From a bacterium (lineage in GTDB: Bacteria > Patescibacteriota > Gracilibacteria > UBA4473): 64,000 nt of DNA. Positions 23,889 to 32,329 of this stretch are shown in pieces; within the stretch, counting starts at the first letter, position 1, and every line of letters starts with the position of its first letter. Below the pieces are notes generated by a model. It saw only the letters and a list, made by a program, of their open reading frames with translations. It searched no databases and had not been told where the DNA came from. The translations under genes were made by a program, and so were the position numbers. The DNA lies in the NCBI GenBank assembly GCA_009995455.1, contig JAACPJ010000003.1, positions 141,753 to 205,752 on the forward strand. Reading direction: 5' to 3'.

Positions 23889-24749
23889 ATGCGATTTTTA
23901 TTACTCTCAACTTTATTACTCTCAAGTGTTGCTTTTGCTCTGGAGCAGAGCGATTCAGCTATGGATCACTCTGTGCATATGCAACACGAAATGATGCCAA
24001 CTCAAACGATGGTTATGCCGGTGATAATGCCGGTAATGGAAATGGAGACCACTCATGAAGAGGAAACACACGTTACAGAAACTCATGATTCTGTAATGCC
24101 CGTACTGGAGATGCCAAAAATGTCACCGGCTCCATTAGTTGAAATGATGGAAGATACCACAACTTGGCATGGGATGGACGCGCATCATTCGGCGGTTCCT
24201 TCTACTGAAGCTTTTGAACATATAAATCATACCTTGCACGAAGCCATGAATATTGAATATTCAGGTAACGCGGACATCGATTTTTTAAGAAGCATGATTC
24301 CACATCATCAAGGAGCCCTTGATATGGCAGATGTAGAAAAACAATTCGGAAAGGACGGTACGGTGAAAACTTTTGCCAACAAAGTGAAACGAGATCAAGT
24401 AAAAGAAATTCGTTGGATGCGAATTTTACTGCAAACGCTTGAATATGAGAATGCCAGTAATAGGTCGATCAATGAAGCTTCTATTGAAGCGAATAGAATG
24501 GTGAATATGAATATGCACCAAAATATGGCCGTTGAATTTACGGGCAGCGCTGATATTGATTTTATGACCGGAATGATTCCGCATCACGAAGGCGCTGTTG
24601 CCATGGCTGAAGTGGTACTTGAACACGGGAAAGATAAACGAGTTAAAGATTTAGCTCGAGGCATTATTAATGCACAAACGAGTGAAATAACAACCATGAA
24701 AAAATGGCTGAGTCGTTTGAAATGGCGTTCTCAATTTTGGAGAGCATAA
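23889..24749 (+). CDS. Tandem DUF305 (ferritin-like) secreted protein
   Basis: A protein of 286 aa. After a signal peptide (1-17, ending AFA) comes a Met/His-rich region (about 20-110, with HSVHMQHEMMP-type runs) that looks suited to soft-metal binding. Two DUF305 units follow, each with D-I-D-F-[LM]-x-x-M-I-P-H-H-[QE]-G-A and a later A-x-x-[IV]-x-x-x-Q-x-x-E-I. DUF305 proteins are helical-bundle, ferritin-like secreted proteins often linked to copper or to metal storage. The duplication within one chain is seen in the family. A terminator follows at 24764-24791. Confidence 0.88.
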   Translation: MRFLLLSTLLLSSVAFALEQSDSAMDHSVHMQHEMMPTQTMVMPVIMPVMEMETTHEEETHVTETHDSVMPVLEMPKMSPAPLVEMMEDTTTWHGMDAHHSAVPSTEAFEHINHTLHEAMNIEYSGNADIDFLRSMIPHHQGALDMADVEKQFGKDGTVKTFANKVKRDQVKEIRWMRILLQTLEYENASNRSINEASIEANRMVNMNMHQNMAVEFTGSADIDFMTGMIPHHEGAVAMAEVVLEHGKDKRVKDLARGIINAQTSEITTMKKWLSRLKWRSQFWRA

Positions 24750-24763
24750 ATCATTAATTCTTT

Positions 24764-24791
24764 AAAAAAGGGGCCGGAAGCCCCTTTTTTT
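24764..24791. terminator. Terminator shared by DUF305 and ldh genes
   Basis: AAAAAGGGGC pairs with GCCCCTTTTT over a short CGGAA-type loop. A/T tracts on both sides let it act for both convergent genes. Confidence 0.9.
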
Positions 24792-25702
24792 TATAAAGGA
24801 CAACTGTTAAACAAATCTTGAATTTTTTGAGCTGATTTAATCAGTTTATCGTGTTCGTCCTTGGTAAGTTCAATCGAAGGAACTCTCTCAATGCCCTTAG
24901 ATCCAATAACGGCCGGGATACCAATCGGCGTATTTTTAAGTGTCTCATCAGCGATAAAATGGCAGGGGGTTGAAACCGGAAGTAGCTCTTTGGTGTCATT
25001 TATAATGGCGTTTAATAATTTGATTGCAGCGGCCGCAATCCCAAAATAGGTAGCGCCTTTACCTTCAATAATGGTGTAGGCCGCTTTTTTAACTTCATCT
25101 TCAATTTTATTTTTTTCAGCCTCACTGATTTCTGGTTTTGGTCGAACGCTGCTCCAAGCCACAAACTCACTATCGCCGTGTTCACCTAAAACATAGCCAT
25201 GAATGTGATTGATATTAATGCCCATTTTTTCCGCCAGTCGCCAGCGCAGTCGAGCCGAATCAAGTAAAGTTCCGGTTCCAAAAATTTGGGAGTCAGGAAG
25301 ATCGAAAATTTGTTGCGCGGCTTGCGTTAAAATATCAACCGGATTGGTGACTAGTATAACAATGGCTTCCGGTTTTAGAGTGCCTAATTGTTTGGCAATA
25401 GACTGCAGAATGGTGGTGTTTTTTTGCAGTAAATCACATCGAGTCTCACCCGGAGCTTGATTGGCCCCTGCGGTAATAATAATGACGTCCATTTCTTTAA
25501 GCCGAGGGTCTTCAAAATTAACGCCAGAGACTTGAGCGTGATGCGAAAAAAGCAAGGTGTCTTTTAAATCTAGTATTTGTGCGGCTTCCAACTCTTGGTT
25601 TAAATCGAGTAAAAAGAACTCGGCTCCAATATGCTTTGTAATTCCGTGATTTATAATATGGGCTCCCACATGTCCGGCACCAATAACGAGTATTTTTTTC
25701 AT
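24791..25702 (-). CDS. ldh: L-lactate dehydrogenase
   Basis: An NAD-dependent dehydrogenase of 303 aa interconverting pyruvate and L-lactate, the NADH-reoxidising step of fermentation. The Rossmann motif is GAGHVG (8-13) and Asp33 ends the second strand. Gln82 in NQAPGETR is the substrate-specificity residue and marks a lactate rather than malate dehydrogenase (which has Arg). Arg88, Arg151 (LDSARLR) and catalytic His175 (GEHGDSE) are all present. Upstream on its strand TATAAT ends six bases before the ATG, so the mRNA is probably leaderless. It complements the pflB/pflA genes elsewhere in the window. Confidence 0.93.
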   Translation of the reverse strand: MKKILVIGAGHVGAHIINHGITKHIGAEFFLLDLNQELEAAQILDLKDTLLFSHHAQVSGVNFEDPRLKEMDVIIITAGANQAPGETRCDLLQKNTTILQSIAKQLGTLKPEAIVILVTNPVDILTQAAQQIFDLPDSQIFGTGTLLDSARLRWRLAEKMGININHIHGYVLGEHGDSEFVAWSSVRPKPEISEAEKNKIEDEVKKAAYTIIEGKGATYFGIAAAAIKLLNAIINDTKELLPVSTPCHFIADETLKNTPIGIPAVIGSKGIERVPSIELTKDEHDKLIKSAQKIQDLFNSCPL

Positions 25703-25708
25703 AATTTA

Positions 25709-25714
25709 ATTATA
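25709..25714 (-). promoter_or_regulatory. -10 box of ldh (leaderless)
   Basis: A perfect TATAAT on the minus strand, six bases before the ldh start codon. No good -35 match is seen 17 bp upstream. Confidence 0.55.
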
Positions 25715-25778
25715 GCCTAAAAAAATAGGTTTTAGATAGATTGAATTCTTAGTTTATAAATATTTTTTTAATAGTACC

Positions 25779-25807
25779 TTGCATTAAACAGTAGTGTGTG
25801 ATAAATT
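25779..25807 (+). promoter_or_regulatory. Promoter of the padR-pspC operon (leaderless)
   Basis: TTGCAT at 25779-25784, an exact 17-bp spacer, and TAAATT at 25802-25807, six bases before the ATG at 25814. Confidence 0.65.
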
Positions 25808-25813
25808 TTAGTT

Positions 25814-26146
25814 ATGAAGGAAATAAGTAATATTGAAAATAGGCAGGCGCAAATGCGTAAAGGCTTACTTGGGTATGCGGTATTGCTGTGTATTAAAAAT
25901 AAGGAAGCTTATGCTGCGACGATTTTGGCGAATTTAAAAAAAGCCGATTTGTTGGTGGTAGAGGGGACGTTGTATCCATTGCTCAATCGTTTTAAACGAG
26001 AAGGCTTACTCGACTATAAGTGGGAAGAATCACCTAGTGGACCTCCACGAAAGTATTACGCTTTAACTGACTTAGGGATGAGCACTTTGGAGTCGCTTGA
26101 AGACACGTGGAAAGGGCTCTGCCAATCAATTAAAAAACTTAACTAA
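25814..26146 (+). CDS. PadR family transcriptional regulator
   Basis: A winged-helix DNA-binding protein of 110 aa with the PadR core: an N-terminal helix R-K-G-L-L-G-Y-A-V-L-L-C-I, the V-E-G-T-L-Y-P-L-L-N-R-F recognition helix, and the wing sequence W-E-E-S-P-S-G-P-P-R-K-Y-Y-A-L-T. It is of the short PadR-s2 type with a single C-terminal helix for dimerisation. It is followed six bases later by a PspC-domain membrane protein, a common pairing in which PadR represses the operon in response to envelope or antibiotic stress. Confidence 0.9.
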   Translation: MKEISNIENRQAQMRKGLLGYAVLLCIKNKEAYAATILANLKKADLLVVEGTLYPLLNRFKREGLLDYKWEESPSGPPRKYYALTDLGMSTLESLEDTWKGLCQSIKKLN

Positions 26147-26152
26147 ACTCAC

Positions 26153-27316
26153 ATGAAAGAAGTCGTAAATATTAATCTCGGTGGACTGGTGTTTTCAATT
26201 GAAAGGACAGCCTATGAAAAATTAAAAACGTATTTATCTCAAATTGAAGCTCATTTTAAAGAGGATGAAACGGGCTCAGAAATTTTGGAGGATATTGAAT
26301 GTAGTATCGCTGAAAAATTTGTATCTCTTAAGAAAAGTTTACAGAAGGCTGTCACGATGAAAGACGTGGATCAAGCTATAGCCGATCTCGGTACGGTTGA
26401 AGATTTTGCCGATGATGGGTTGATTAATTCTGAGGTAACAGATTCAGAAATTAAAACCCCTAAAAGGCTCTACAGAGATAAGGAGACGGGAATGATTGGA
26501 GGCGTAGCCAGTGGTTTAGCGCAGTACTTTGGAATGGATCCAGTCATTCCTCGAATTGTATTTGTACTTCTTGTTTTTTGGGGCGGCTTTGGAATTTTAG
26601 CGTATTTTGTGTTGTGGATTATTGTCCCAGCGGCCAAAACGCCCGCTGAAAAATTGGCCGCACAAGGTAAGAATCATAACCTTGGCGAGTTAAAACTGTA
26701 TGTAGAAGAAAAAATTAAAGCGATGCCCGCCAAAGAAATTCAGTCAAAAACAACTTTGTTAGTTAAGGCTGTATTTAGATTGTTATGGAATCTTATTAAA
26801 AAAATAGGACCGATTATTAGAATTCTGTTGGGGTTAACGTTTGTTTTTGTTTCCAGCTTGATGGTGTTTATATTTTCTACGTTGATGATGGCGGTTTTAT
26901 TAGGACGATTTAAAATTTCAGCCGATAGCATTACGCTTTCAATTTTAGAAAATTTGCAGGCCGAATTGCCGGCTTTGTGGTCTTTATATACAGGATTTTA
27001 TTTGGTGGTTATCATTCCGACGTTGATTGTTTTTCTGGCCGGAATAAGTCTGATGTTTAAAAGAAAACTGATAAACGCGTTGGTTTTTGGCGCTCTAACT
27101 TTGACTTGGTTAATGGCCTTAAGTTTTTTCGTTTTCAGAGTCGTTGAAGCCGCTCCCTACGTAAAAAAGTCAATCGACAAAATCGATCAATCTCAATTAG
27201 ATAATCCAGACCATGTATTTTGCCTTTATTTAAACGGTGTGCCTCTTTATGCAGACGAAAAGCGTTATCGAGACGTCGATTCTAGCGCCGACCTCGGTTG
27301 CCTCGAAAACGATTAG
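26153..27316 (+). CDS. PspC-domain membrane protein
   Basis: A protein of 387 aa. Residues 1-100 are a cytosolic region starting M-K-E-V-V-N-I-N-L-G-G-L-V-F-S-I-E, with a conserved E-D-I-E-x-x-I-A-E-K-F motif, often found before PspC domains. The PspC domain (about 103-160) has K-R-L-Y-R-D-K and I-G-G-V-A-S-G-L-A-Q-Y-F-G, then a transmembrane helix. Further helices lie at about 215-255, 280-305 and 310-330. It probably answers membrane stress and is regulated by the adjacent PadR. Its last 35 bases overlap the convergent DEAD-box helicase gene. Confidence 0.88.
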   Translation: MKEVVNINLGGLVFSIERTAYEKLKTYLSQIEAHFKEDETGSEILEDIECSIAEKFVSLKKSLQKAVTMKDVDQAIADLGTVEDFADDGLINSEVTDSEIKTPKRLYRDKETGMIGGVASGLAQYFGMDPVIPRIVFVLLVFWGGFGILAYFVLWIIVPAAKTPAEKLAAQGKNHNLGELKLYVEEKIKAMPAKEIQSKTTLLVKAVFRLLWNLIKKIGPIIRILLGLTFVFVSSLMVFIFSTLMMAVLLGRFKISADSITLSILENLQAELPALWSLYTGFYLVVIIPTLIVFLAGISLMFKRKLINALVFGALTLTWLMALSFFVFRVVEAAPYVKKSIDKIDQSQLDNPDHVFCLYLNGVPLYADEKRYRDVDSSADLGCLEND

Positions 27317-28523
27317 AACGAGGTTTTGCGCTGTGATTTGCTTTCGCTAAAAATTCTTTAGTGGCCGGAATCTCAACCACCATTGACCCCATAGGGAACG
27401 GATGATCATTCACGGTTGGAATCTGTTTGTTGATTAGTTTGTGAATCGCCGCTACGTGCTTTTTTTCTTCTCTGTCAGAAAAAGACATCGCGATTCCACT
27501 CTGCTTTGCCCGTCCAGTTCGGCCAATTCGATGCACATAAGTTTCCGGTTCGTTTGGAATTTCAAAATTGATGACGTGACTTAGTTCATTAATATCAATT
27601 CCACGAGCGGCAATATCGGTTGCCACTAATACTCGAATTTTTTGGTCTTTAAATTTTTGGAGTGAGGCTTGCCGAGCATTTTGAGATTTATTGCCATGAA
27701 TGGCTTCCGCTTTAACGCCAGCAGAACTTAAAAAACGGGCTAACTTGTCGGCGCCATATTTAGTTCGGGTGAAAACTAAGGCCGTGGGAATGGCTGGGTC
27801 TTGTAAAACGTGATGCAGTAAAGCTCTTTTGTTATCTCGGTCTACGTAATACAGTTTTTGCTCAACGGTATCAGCCGTTGAAGAAACGGGCGCGACTTCT
27901 ACTTTTTTAGGGTTGGTGAGTAAGCTATTTGCCAAGCCAATAATAGCGTCGGGCATGGTGGCTGAGAAAAACAAGGTTTGCCTTTTTTTCGGAATTTTGG
28001 CGATGATTTTTTTTACATCGTGAATAAAACCCATGTCTAGCATTCGGTCGGCTTCATCGAGCGTAAAGATTTTTAGGTTATCGAGTTTAACGTAACCCTG
28101 ATTAATCAAATCATTTAAACGCCCTGGGGTGGCGACGAGAATATCAACCCCTTCTTTTAGTTTTTTCACTTGCCAGTGTTGTTTTACGCCCCCAAAAATA
28201 ACCGTGTTTTTTAGGTTTAAGCCTTTGCCGTAAGCCGTAAAGCTTTCATCGATTTGGATCGCGAGCTCACGAGTAGGCGTTACAATCAATGCTTTAACCC
28301 CTGGGCCCCAATCACCAGTGCCTCGGGCTTGGTTAAGTCTTTCAAGCGTTGGAATCGCAAAGGCGGCGGTTTTACCGGTTCCCGTTTGCGCACATCCCAT
28401 TAGGTCGCGTCCTTCTAAAATAGTGGGAATGGCTTGCGCCTGAATAGGTGTAGGCGTGGTATAGCCTTTAGCTTTGATGGCTTTTTGCAGGGTGTCAGAT
28501 AATTTTAATTGGTCGAATTGCAT
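27282..28523 (-). CDS. DEAD-box RNA helicase, RhlE-like
   Basis: An ATP-dependent RNA helicase of 413 aa from the ATG at 28523 (MQFDQLKLSDTLQKAI), the usual N-terminus of the family; the frame extends 49 codons upstream across the fur promoter, so that longer start is rejected. The Q-motif T-P-T-P-I-Q, motif I A-Q-T-G-T-G-K-T, D-E-A-D, S-A-T, and H-R-I-G-R-T-G-R are all present. The short Arg/Gly tail RSNRFRGNRGRR binds RNA. Its stop lies 35 bp inside the 3' end of the convergent PspC gene. Confidence 0.94.
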   Translation of the reverse strand: MQFDQLKLSDTLQKAIKAKGYTTPTPIQAQAIPTILEGRDLMGCAQTGTGKTAAFAIPTLERLNQARGTGDWGPGVKALIVTPTRELAIQIDESFTAYGKGLNLKNTVIFGGVKQHWQVKKLKEGVDILVATPGRLNDLINQGYVKLDNLKIFTLDEADRMLDMGFIHDVKKIIAKIPKKRQTLFFSATMPDAIIGLANSLLTNPKKVEVAPVSSTADTVEQKLYYVDRDNKRALLHHVLQDPAIPTALVFTRTKYGADKLARFLSSAGVKAEAIHGNKSQNARQASLQKFKDQKIRVLVATDIAARGIDINELSHVINFEIPNEPETYVHRIGRTGRAKQSGIAMSFSDREEKKHVAAIHKLINKQIPTVNDHPFPMGSMVVEIPATKEFLAKANHSAKPRSNRFRGNRGRR

Positions 28524-28588
28524 GTGTAAATGGAACTTTCGAGCGCGAGTGTAGCCTTCGCTAAGGGAAAAGCGAACATTCTTAGCAC

Positions 28589-28619
28589 TATTTACTTGCA
28601 ACTTAGTTGCAAGTAAATA
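28589..28619. promoter_or_regulatory. Perfect palindromic operator at the fur-family gene
   Basis: Arms TATTTACTTGCAACT and AGTTGCAAGTAAATA are exact reverse complements of 15 bp around one central T. The palindrome covers a TTGCAA -35 (28596-28601) and the spacer of the regulator's own promoter, ending at the -10, so binding would block transcription. Autoregulation by the Fur-family protein is the obvious inference. Confidence 0.85.
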
Positions 28620-28623
28620 TTTT
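28596..28623 (+). promoter_or_regulatory. Promoter of the fur-family operon (leaderless)
   Basis: TTGCAA at 28596-28601, a 16-bp spacer, and TATTTT at 28618-28623, eight bases before the ATG at 28632. It lies almost entirely within the operator palindrome. Confidence 0.55.
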
Positions 28624-28631
28624 AGAATCAA

Positions 28632-29012
28632 ATGCGTCAAACTCCACTGTATAAATCGGTTCTTAAACATTTAAAAGCGAAGGCGATTCCGATTTCGGTG
28701 CCAGATCTGACTTTAGCGCTGGAAGCTCAGTCAATTCAGCCCAATAAAACCACGCTTTATCGGTTGCTTGAACGCCTTGAAAATGAAGGTTTGGTGGAAA
28801 CGGTGTTACTGGATAACAAAACGGCTTTTTATGAAATCAAAAAAAATCACCATCATCACTTTGTGTGTGAGGACTGCTCGACCATAGAATGTTTGGAAGA
28901 TAACGCTTTGGAACAAAAAATTCACGCACTCGAACACGATTTGTCATCTCAAGGTTTAAAAATTAAAACGCATCAATTTTCTTTTACGGGTCTTTGTGCC
29001 GCCTGCCAATAA
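28632..29012 (+). CDS. Fur family metalloregulator (possibly Zur)
   Basis: A protein of 126 aa. The N-terminal winged helix (about 1-70) has P-N-K-T-T-L-Y-R-L-L-E-R-L. The hinge and dimerisation domain carries the H-H-H-H-F-V-C-E-D-C metal site at about 71-81 and a second CxxC at the C-terminus (LCAACQ), the structural zinc site of Fur-type proteins. Whether it senses Zn, Fe or Mn cannot be read from the sequence. The companion His-rich membrane protein nine bases downstream favours zinc or another divalent metal. A perfect operator overlaps its promoter. Confidence 0.88.
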   Translation: MRQTPLYKSVLKHLKAKAIPISVPDLTLALEAQSIQPNKTTLYRLLERLENEGLVETVLLDNKTAFYEIKKNHHHHFVCEDCSTIECLEDNALEQKIHALEHDLSSQGLKIKTHQFSFTGLCAACQ

Positions 29013-29021
29013 TTAATTAAC

Positions 29022-29762
29022 ATGAACAAACTCCCATATTTTCGATATTATTTAGAACTTATTTCGGTTCCGGTTTTTGCTTGGTTAGTGATTCACCTGT
29101 CTGGCCATGGCCTCATGCTTCTTAAAGATTCAGAGCATGAACATGAATCGCACACCGCAACCGAGATTCATCAAACAGAAGCAGGCATAACCGAAGCCGA
29201 AGATCACGATGATCACTCTGATGAGCATTTAGAGCTAGAGTTACTGGATTTAGATTTTTGGCTTTCAGGTGAAGTCTTAGGGGGATTACTGGTTTTGCTT
29301 TTATTCGTTTGGGTTTGGCACCGTAGACCGCTTAAGCGTTTTGTGCCCTGCAGTCACGACCACTGCCATCATAAAAATATTTGGCCGCATTTACTGGCGA
29401 GTGCAGCGTTTGTGTTTCATTGGTTTCCAGAAAGTCGACTACGTTTTGATCTTTTGAGTAATTTTAGTGCTCATAATTTCGAGAGTATTGTTACCGCTAT
29501 GGGTTTTTTGAGTCATTTCATGGTGGATATAATGGTGATGATTTTACTGATTAATTACTGGCCAAAACGATGGCAGAAAAGTTTAGCCTTAGGATTAATG
29601 CTTTGGTTTTGGGTGCTTTCATTTTGGATTGGTGAGAGAGGTGGGCTTTACCTAACGGGTTTGTCTGAACCGTTGGTTTTACTTATCAGTGCTTTTTTAC
29701 TGGCCATGTTTGTGCATATGCCTCATAAACCGAAGCCGGTTTGCAAAACCTGTGATCACTAG
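29022..29762 (+). CDS. Histidine-rich polytopic membrane protein, metal-linked
   Basis: No family recognised with confidence. Of 246 aa, an N-terminal helix (about 10-33) is followed by a His/Asp/Glu-rich loop (about 38-72, with HEHESH- and DHDDHSDEH-like runs), then four or five more membrane helices. Other metal-ligand motifs are CSHDHCHH at about residue 110 and CKTCDH at the C-terminus. The overall plan recalls metal transporters, though the ZIP or CDF signatures are not clear. It is co-transcribed with the Fur-family regulator and would be controlled by the same operator, supporting a role in metal uptake. Confidence 0.6.
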   Translation: MNKLPYFRYYLELISVPVFAWLVIHLSGHGLMLLKDSEHEHESHTATEIHQTEAGITEAEDHDDHSDEHLELELLDLDFWLSGEVLGGLLVLLLFVWVWHRRPLKRFVPCSHDHCHHKNIWPHLLASAAFVFHWFPESRLRFDLLSNFSAHNFESIVTAMGFLSHFMVDIMVMILLINYWPKRWQKSLALGLMLWFWVLSFWIGERGGLYLTGLSEPLVLLISAFLLAMFVHMPHKPKPVCKTCDH

Positions 29763-29801
29763 ACTTTTGTTTTTCGCGTAATTGGTTAATTTTTAAGCGG
29801 A

Positions 29802-30362
29802 ATGACTGACAAAAAAATTAAACCTAAAACTGGAATAAAACCTTTAACAAAAGCTTTTTGGGCGCTATCACGAGTGCGGCAAGAAGCTTTTTTAAAAAAC
29901 TTGTACGATTTGTCGCCCCAAAATAAGGCCTTGTTTGCGCTCAGGCTTGGAGACGACACGAGTAAAGTGTTGGAAGATTTAAAAAAAGAAGTGCAGAAAG
30001 AAACCCTTAATCGAGTTGGGAAATTTAGAAAATTAAGACTTTCAAAAATTAACGAGATTTTGCGTAATGCTGATAAATACGCTTTGCCGCTGCACCAACA
30101 AATAGAGCTAAAAAAAGAGGTTTGGCTGGGAATGCTGGCTTTTATTGTTTCAAAGTCTTATTTGCCAGACCGTTACCAAGTGGCGGCGGCTCGTCATTTA
30201 GATCAATATTTAAAAATGGTGAGTGACCATATCCTTGAAAAATCTGAAGTTGAAGAGCGATTAGAAAAAGATCGTGTCTGGTTGTTAAAGCTTTTTGAAA
30301 AAGGCTTTTATTTACCACATGTCGAAGAAGTTTATCTCAAGTGGTTTGTTGAAAAAGCCTAA
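29802..30362 (+). CDS. Hypothetical cytosolic protein, DUF6155-like
   Basis: A soluble, Lys-rich, all-helical protein of 186 aa with no signal peptide. The pattern (L-S-x-x-N-K-A-L-F-A-L-R-L followed by a long charged helix, a K-L-R-L-S-K-I-N-E-I segment, and a C-terminal helical bundle) resembles DUF6155-type proteins, but I hold this loosely. No catalytic motif is visible. It stands alone between the metal operon and corA. Confidence 0.5.
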   Translation: MTDKKIKPKTGIKPLTKAFWALSRVRQEAFLKNLYDLSPQNKALFALRLGDDTSKVLEDLKKEVQKETLNRVGKFRKLRLSKINEILRNADKYALPLHQQIELKKEVWLGMLAFIVSKSYLPDRYQVAAARHLDQYLKMVSDHILEKSEVEERLEKDRVWLLKLFEKGFYLPHVEEVYLKWFVEKA

Positions 30363-30432
30363 ATTTGAGTCCATAAAATAATAGTGGCTGAAATCTGGTG
30401 TATCTGTTAATTTAAGGCTGTTTAAATCAAAT

Positions 30433-31491
30433 ATGAAAAAACTGGTTACAAACTCGGTGCAACATATTGGTAATTCTCCAGGTACTTTGTCTTACTCTGG
30501 GGTGCGCCACAGTCAAAAAGTGCAGTTGAGCTACTGGGAAAATTCTCCTGGTAAATCGCTCGATTTAACGCTTTTAGATAATTCTGAGATTCCAAAAACC
30601 AAAGATATAAATCAATGGATTAATGTTCAGGGTTTAAATGATATTGATGTACTAAAATCTCTGGGGGATCAATTTGGTATTCATCCGCTTTTTCTAGAAG
30701 ATATTTTGAATCCTGGTCAACGCCCTAAAGTAGAAACCATTGGGGACTGCTTACTGGTAAGTTTGCGCGCGCTTTCGTTTGATGAAACGAAACAAATCAG
30801 ATCTTTCCCGGTAACTTTTGTACTAACGGGGACTGCGTTATTCTCCTTCTCTGAATTAGAAATTGATGACTGGTTAAACCCAATTCTAAAACGACTCAAA
30901 AACCCAAGTGGAGCGCTGCAGCAAAAATCAATCCACTATATTTTATACGCTTTAATCGATGTACTGGTTGATCAATATTTTTCGGTGCTAGAAGGACTGG
31001 GTGACCAAATTCAATCGATTGATGAAAATATTTTCAAAAACTCTGACAGCAGTCAATTAGACGCTTTGTATCAACTCAAAAAGCAGCTTTTATATTTCAA
31101 TAAACAAGCGAGTCCAGTGCCGGAGTTTATTCGTAAAATGCCGAATGAATTACCCGAGAAACAATGGAAAGCGGTTAAAATTTATTTTGATGACTTGCTC
31201 GATCATAGTATGCAGGTGCAAGACATCACGAAAACATATTTAGAGTCAATGAACAATCTGTTCGATTTATATTTTTCATTGGTAAACCTAAAAATGAATC
31301 GGACGATTCAAGCCCTAACGGTTATTACGGTCGTGTTTTTGCCTCTGACTTTATTGGCCGGAATTTATGGTATGAACTTTACCACCATGCCGGGTCTTTA
31401 CGATGATTTTGCTTTTTGGTGGATGATTATTGGGATGCTTTGTTTAAGTATCTTAATTTTATGGTTTTTGAAACGTAAGCAGTGGTTTTAA
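30433..31491 (+). CDS. corA: CorA-type Mg2+/Co2+ transporter
   Basis: A pentameric divalent-cation channel subunit of 352 aa. A large cytosolic N-terminal funnel (about 1-285) includes N-P-G-Q-R-P-K-V-E near residue 95. Two C-terminal membrane helices follow. The first, V-I-T-V-V-F-L-P-L-T-L-L-A-G-I, ends in the diagnostic Y-G-M-N motif (Tyr312-Asn315); the second runs to the basic FLKRKQWF tail. All hallmarks for Mg2+ transport are in place. It is a single-gene unit. Confidence 0.95.
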   Translation: MKKLVTNSVQHIGNSPGTLSYSGVRHSQKVQLSYWENSPGKSLDLTLLDNSEIPKTKDINQWINVQGLNDIDVLKSLGDQFGIHPLFLEDILNPGQRPKVETIGDCLLVSLRALSFDETKQIRSFPVTFVLTGTALFSFSELEIDDWLNPILKRLKNPSGALQQKSIHYILYALIDVLVDQYFSVLEGLGDQIQSIDENIFKNSDSSQLDALYQLKKQLLYFNKQASPVPEFIRKMPNELPEKQWKAVKIYFDDLLDHSMQVQDITKTYLESMNNLFDLYFSLVNLKMNRTIQALTVITVVFLPLTLLAGIYGMNFTTMPGLYDDFAFWWMIIGMLCLSILILWFLKRKQWF

Positions 31492-31566
31492 TTAAAAATA
31501 TTTGACCTCAAAACACAAATGCAACTGATAGAAAGACATTTGCGCTAAAAAAATACTAAAATTTAA

Positions 31567-32328
31567 ATGAAAGAAGAAGGGTTAACCGATCGTAAGAGAA
31601 TATGGGAAGTTGACCTTTTGCGGGCGTTAGCTGTTTTGGGAATGCTTTATTTCCATTGGTTTTATTTGCTCGATTTCTGGAATTTAAAAAATACGGCTCT
31701 ATTTGTTGATGGCTGGGAAATTTTTGGCAACACAATTCGAAACACTTTTTTTATGGTGGTGGGTGCGGGTTTAGTTTTGTCTTATCAGCACAGTCAATTA
31801 AAAGAACAGTCGTATTTAAGTTACGGAATTAGAACCATGAAAAAGGGTTTTATTCTTTTGGTCATAGGCGGTCTGATTACTTTTTGGAGCACTTTTTTTG
31901 CCCCTGACCAGGTGATTCGGTTTGGTGTTTTGTCATTTATTGGTACCGGTATGATTTTGCTGTGGCCCTTGGTGCCAAAATGGTACGCCTTAGCGGCGGT
32001 TACGGGTTTGTTGCTTTGGATAGAAAGTCAGTGGGGAGAAGTATGGAACCAGGAATCATTATGGAGTTATATTTTGGGTTTTTATCCGCGTTATTGGCCG
32101 AGTTTAGATTACTTTCCCTTAGAACCTTGGTTGGCTTCAATTAGTGGTGGCGCTTTAATCGCCAGCCTAATATTTGAAAAGGCTGAGCGTCGTTACCCTT
32201 TTTTTAATCTGCCAAAATTTTTACAGCCCGTTATTTGGGTCGGGCAAAAAGCCCTGTGGATTTATTTGCTCCACATTCCGGTATTTGCCGCGCTCATTTG
32301 GGCGCTCGATAAAATTGGGGTTTACTAA
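31567..32328 (+). CDS. DUF1624 / acyltransferase-like membrane protein
   Basis: A polytopic membrane protein of 253 aa. It starts R-I-W-E-V-D-L-L-R-A-L-A-V-L-G-M-L-Y-F-H-W, the N-terminal signature of DUF1624 (heparan-alpha-glucosaminide N-acetyltransferase catalytic domain-like), with the conserved D-x-x-R-A and His. Seven or so helices follow, with Gly-rich ends and a C-terminal Y-L-L-H-I-P-V. The family moves acyl groups across the membrane onto glycans; the acceptor here is unknown. It ends two bases from the convergent receptor-channel gene. Confidence 0.85.
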   Translation: MKEEGLTDRKRIWEVDLLRALAVLGMLYFHWFYLLDFWNLKNTALFVDGWEIFGNTIRNTFFMVVGAGLVLSYQHSQLKEQSYLSYGIRTMKKGFILLVIGGLITFWSTFFAPDQVIRFGVLSFIGTGMILLWPLVPKWYALAAVTGLLLWIESQWGEVWNQESLWSYILGFYPRYWPSLDYFPLEPWLASISGGALIASLIFEKAERRYPFFNLPKFLQPVIWVGQKALWIYLLHIPVFAALIWALDKIGVY

Positions 32329-32329
32329 A

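Noticed and set aside
28524..28670. 49-codon N-terminal extension of the DEAD-box helicase
   Set aside because: It would run through the fur-family promoter and operator and has no family similarity; the ATG at 28523 is the normal start.
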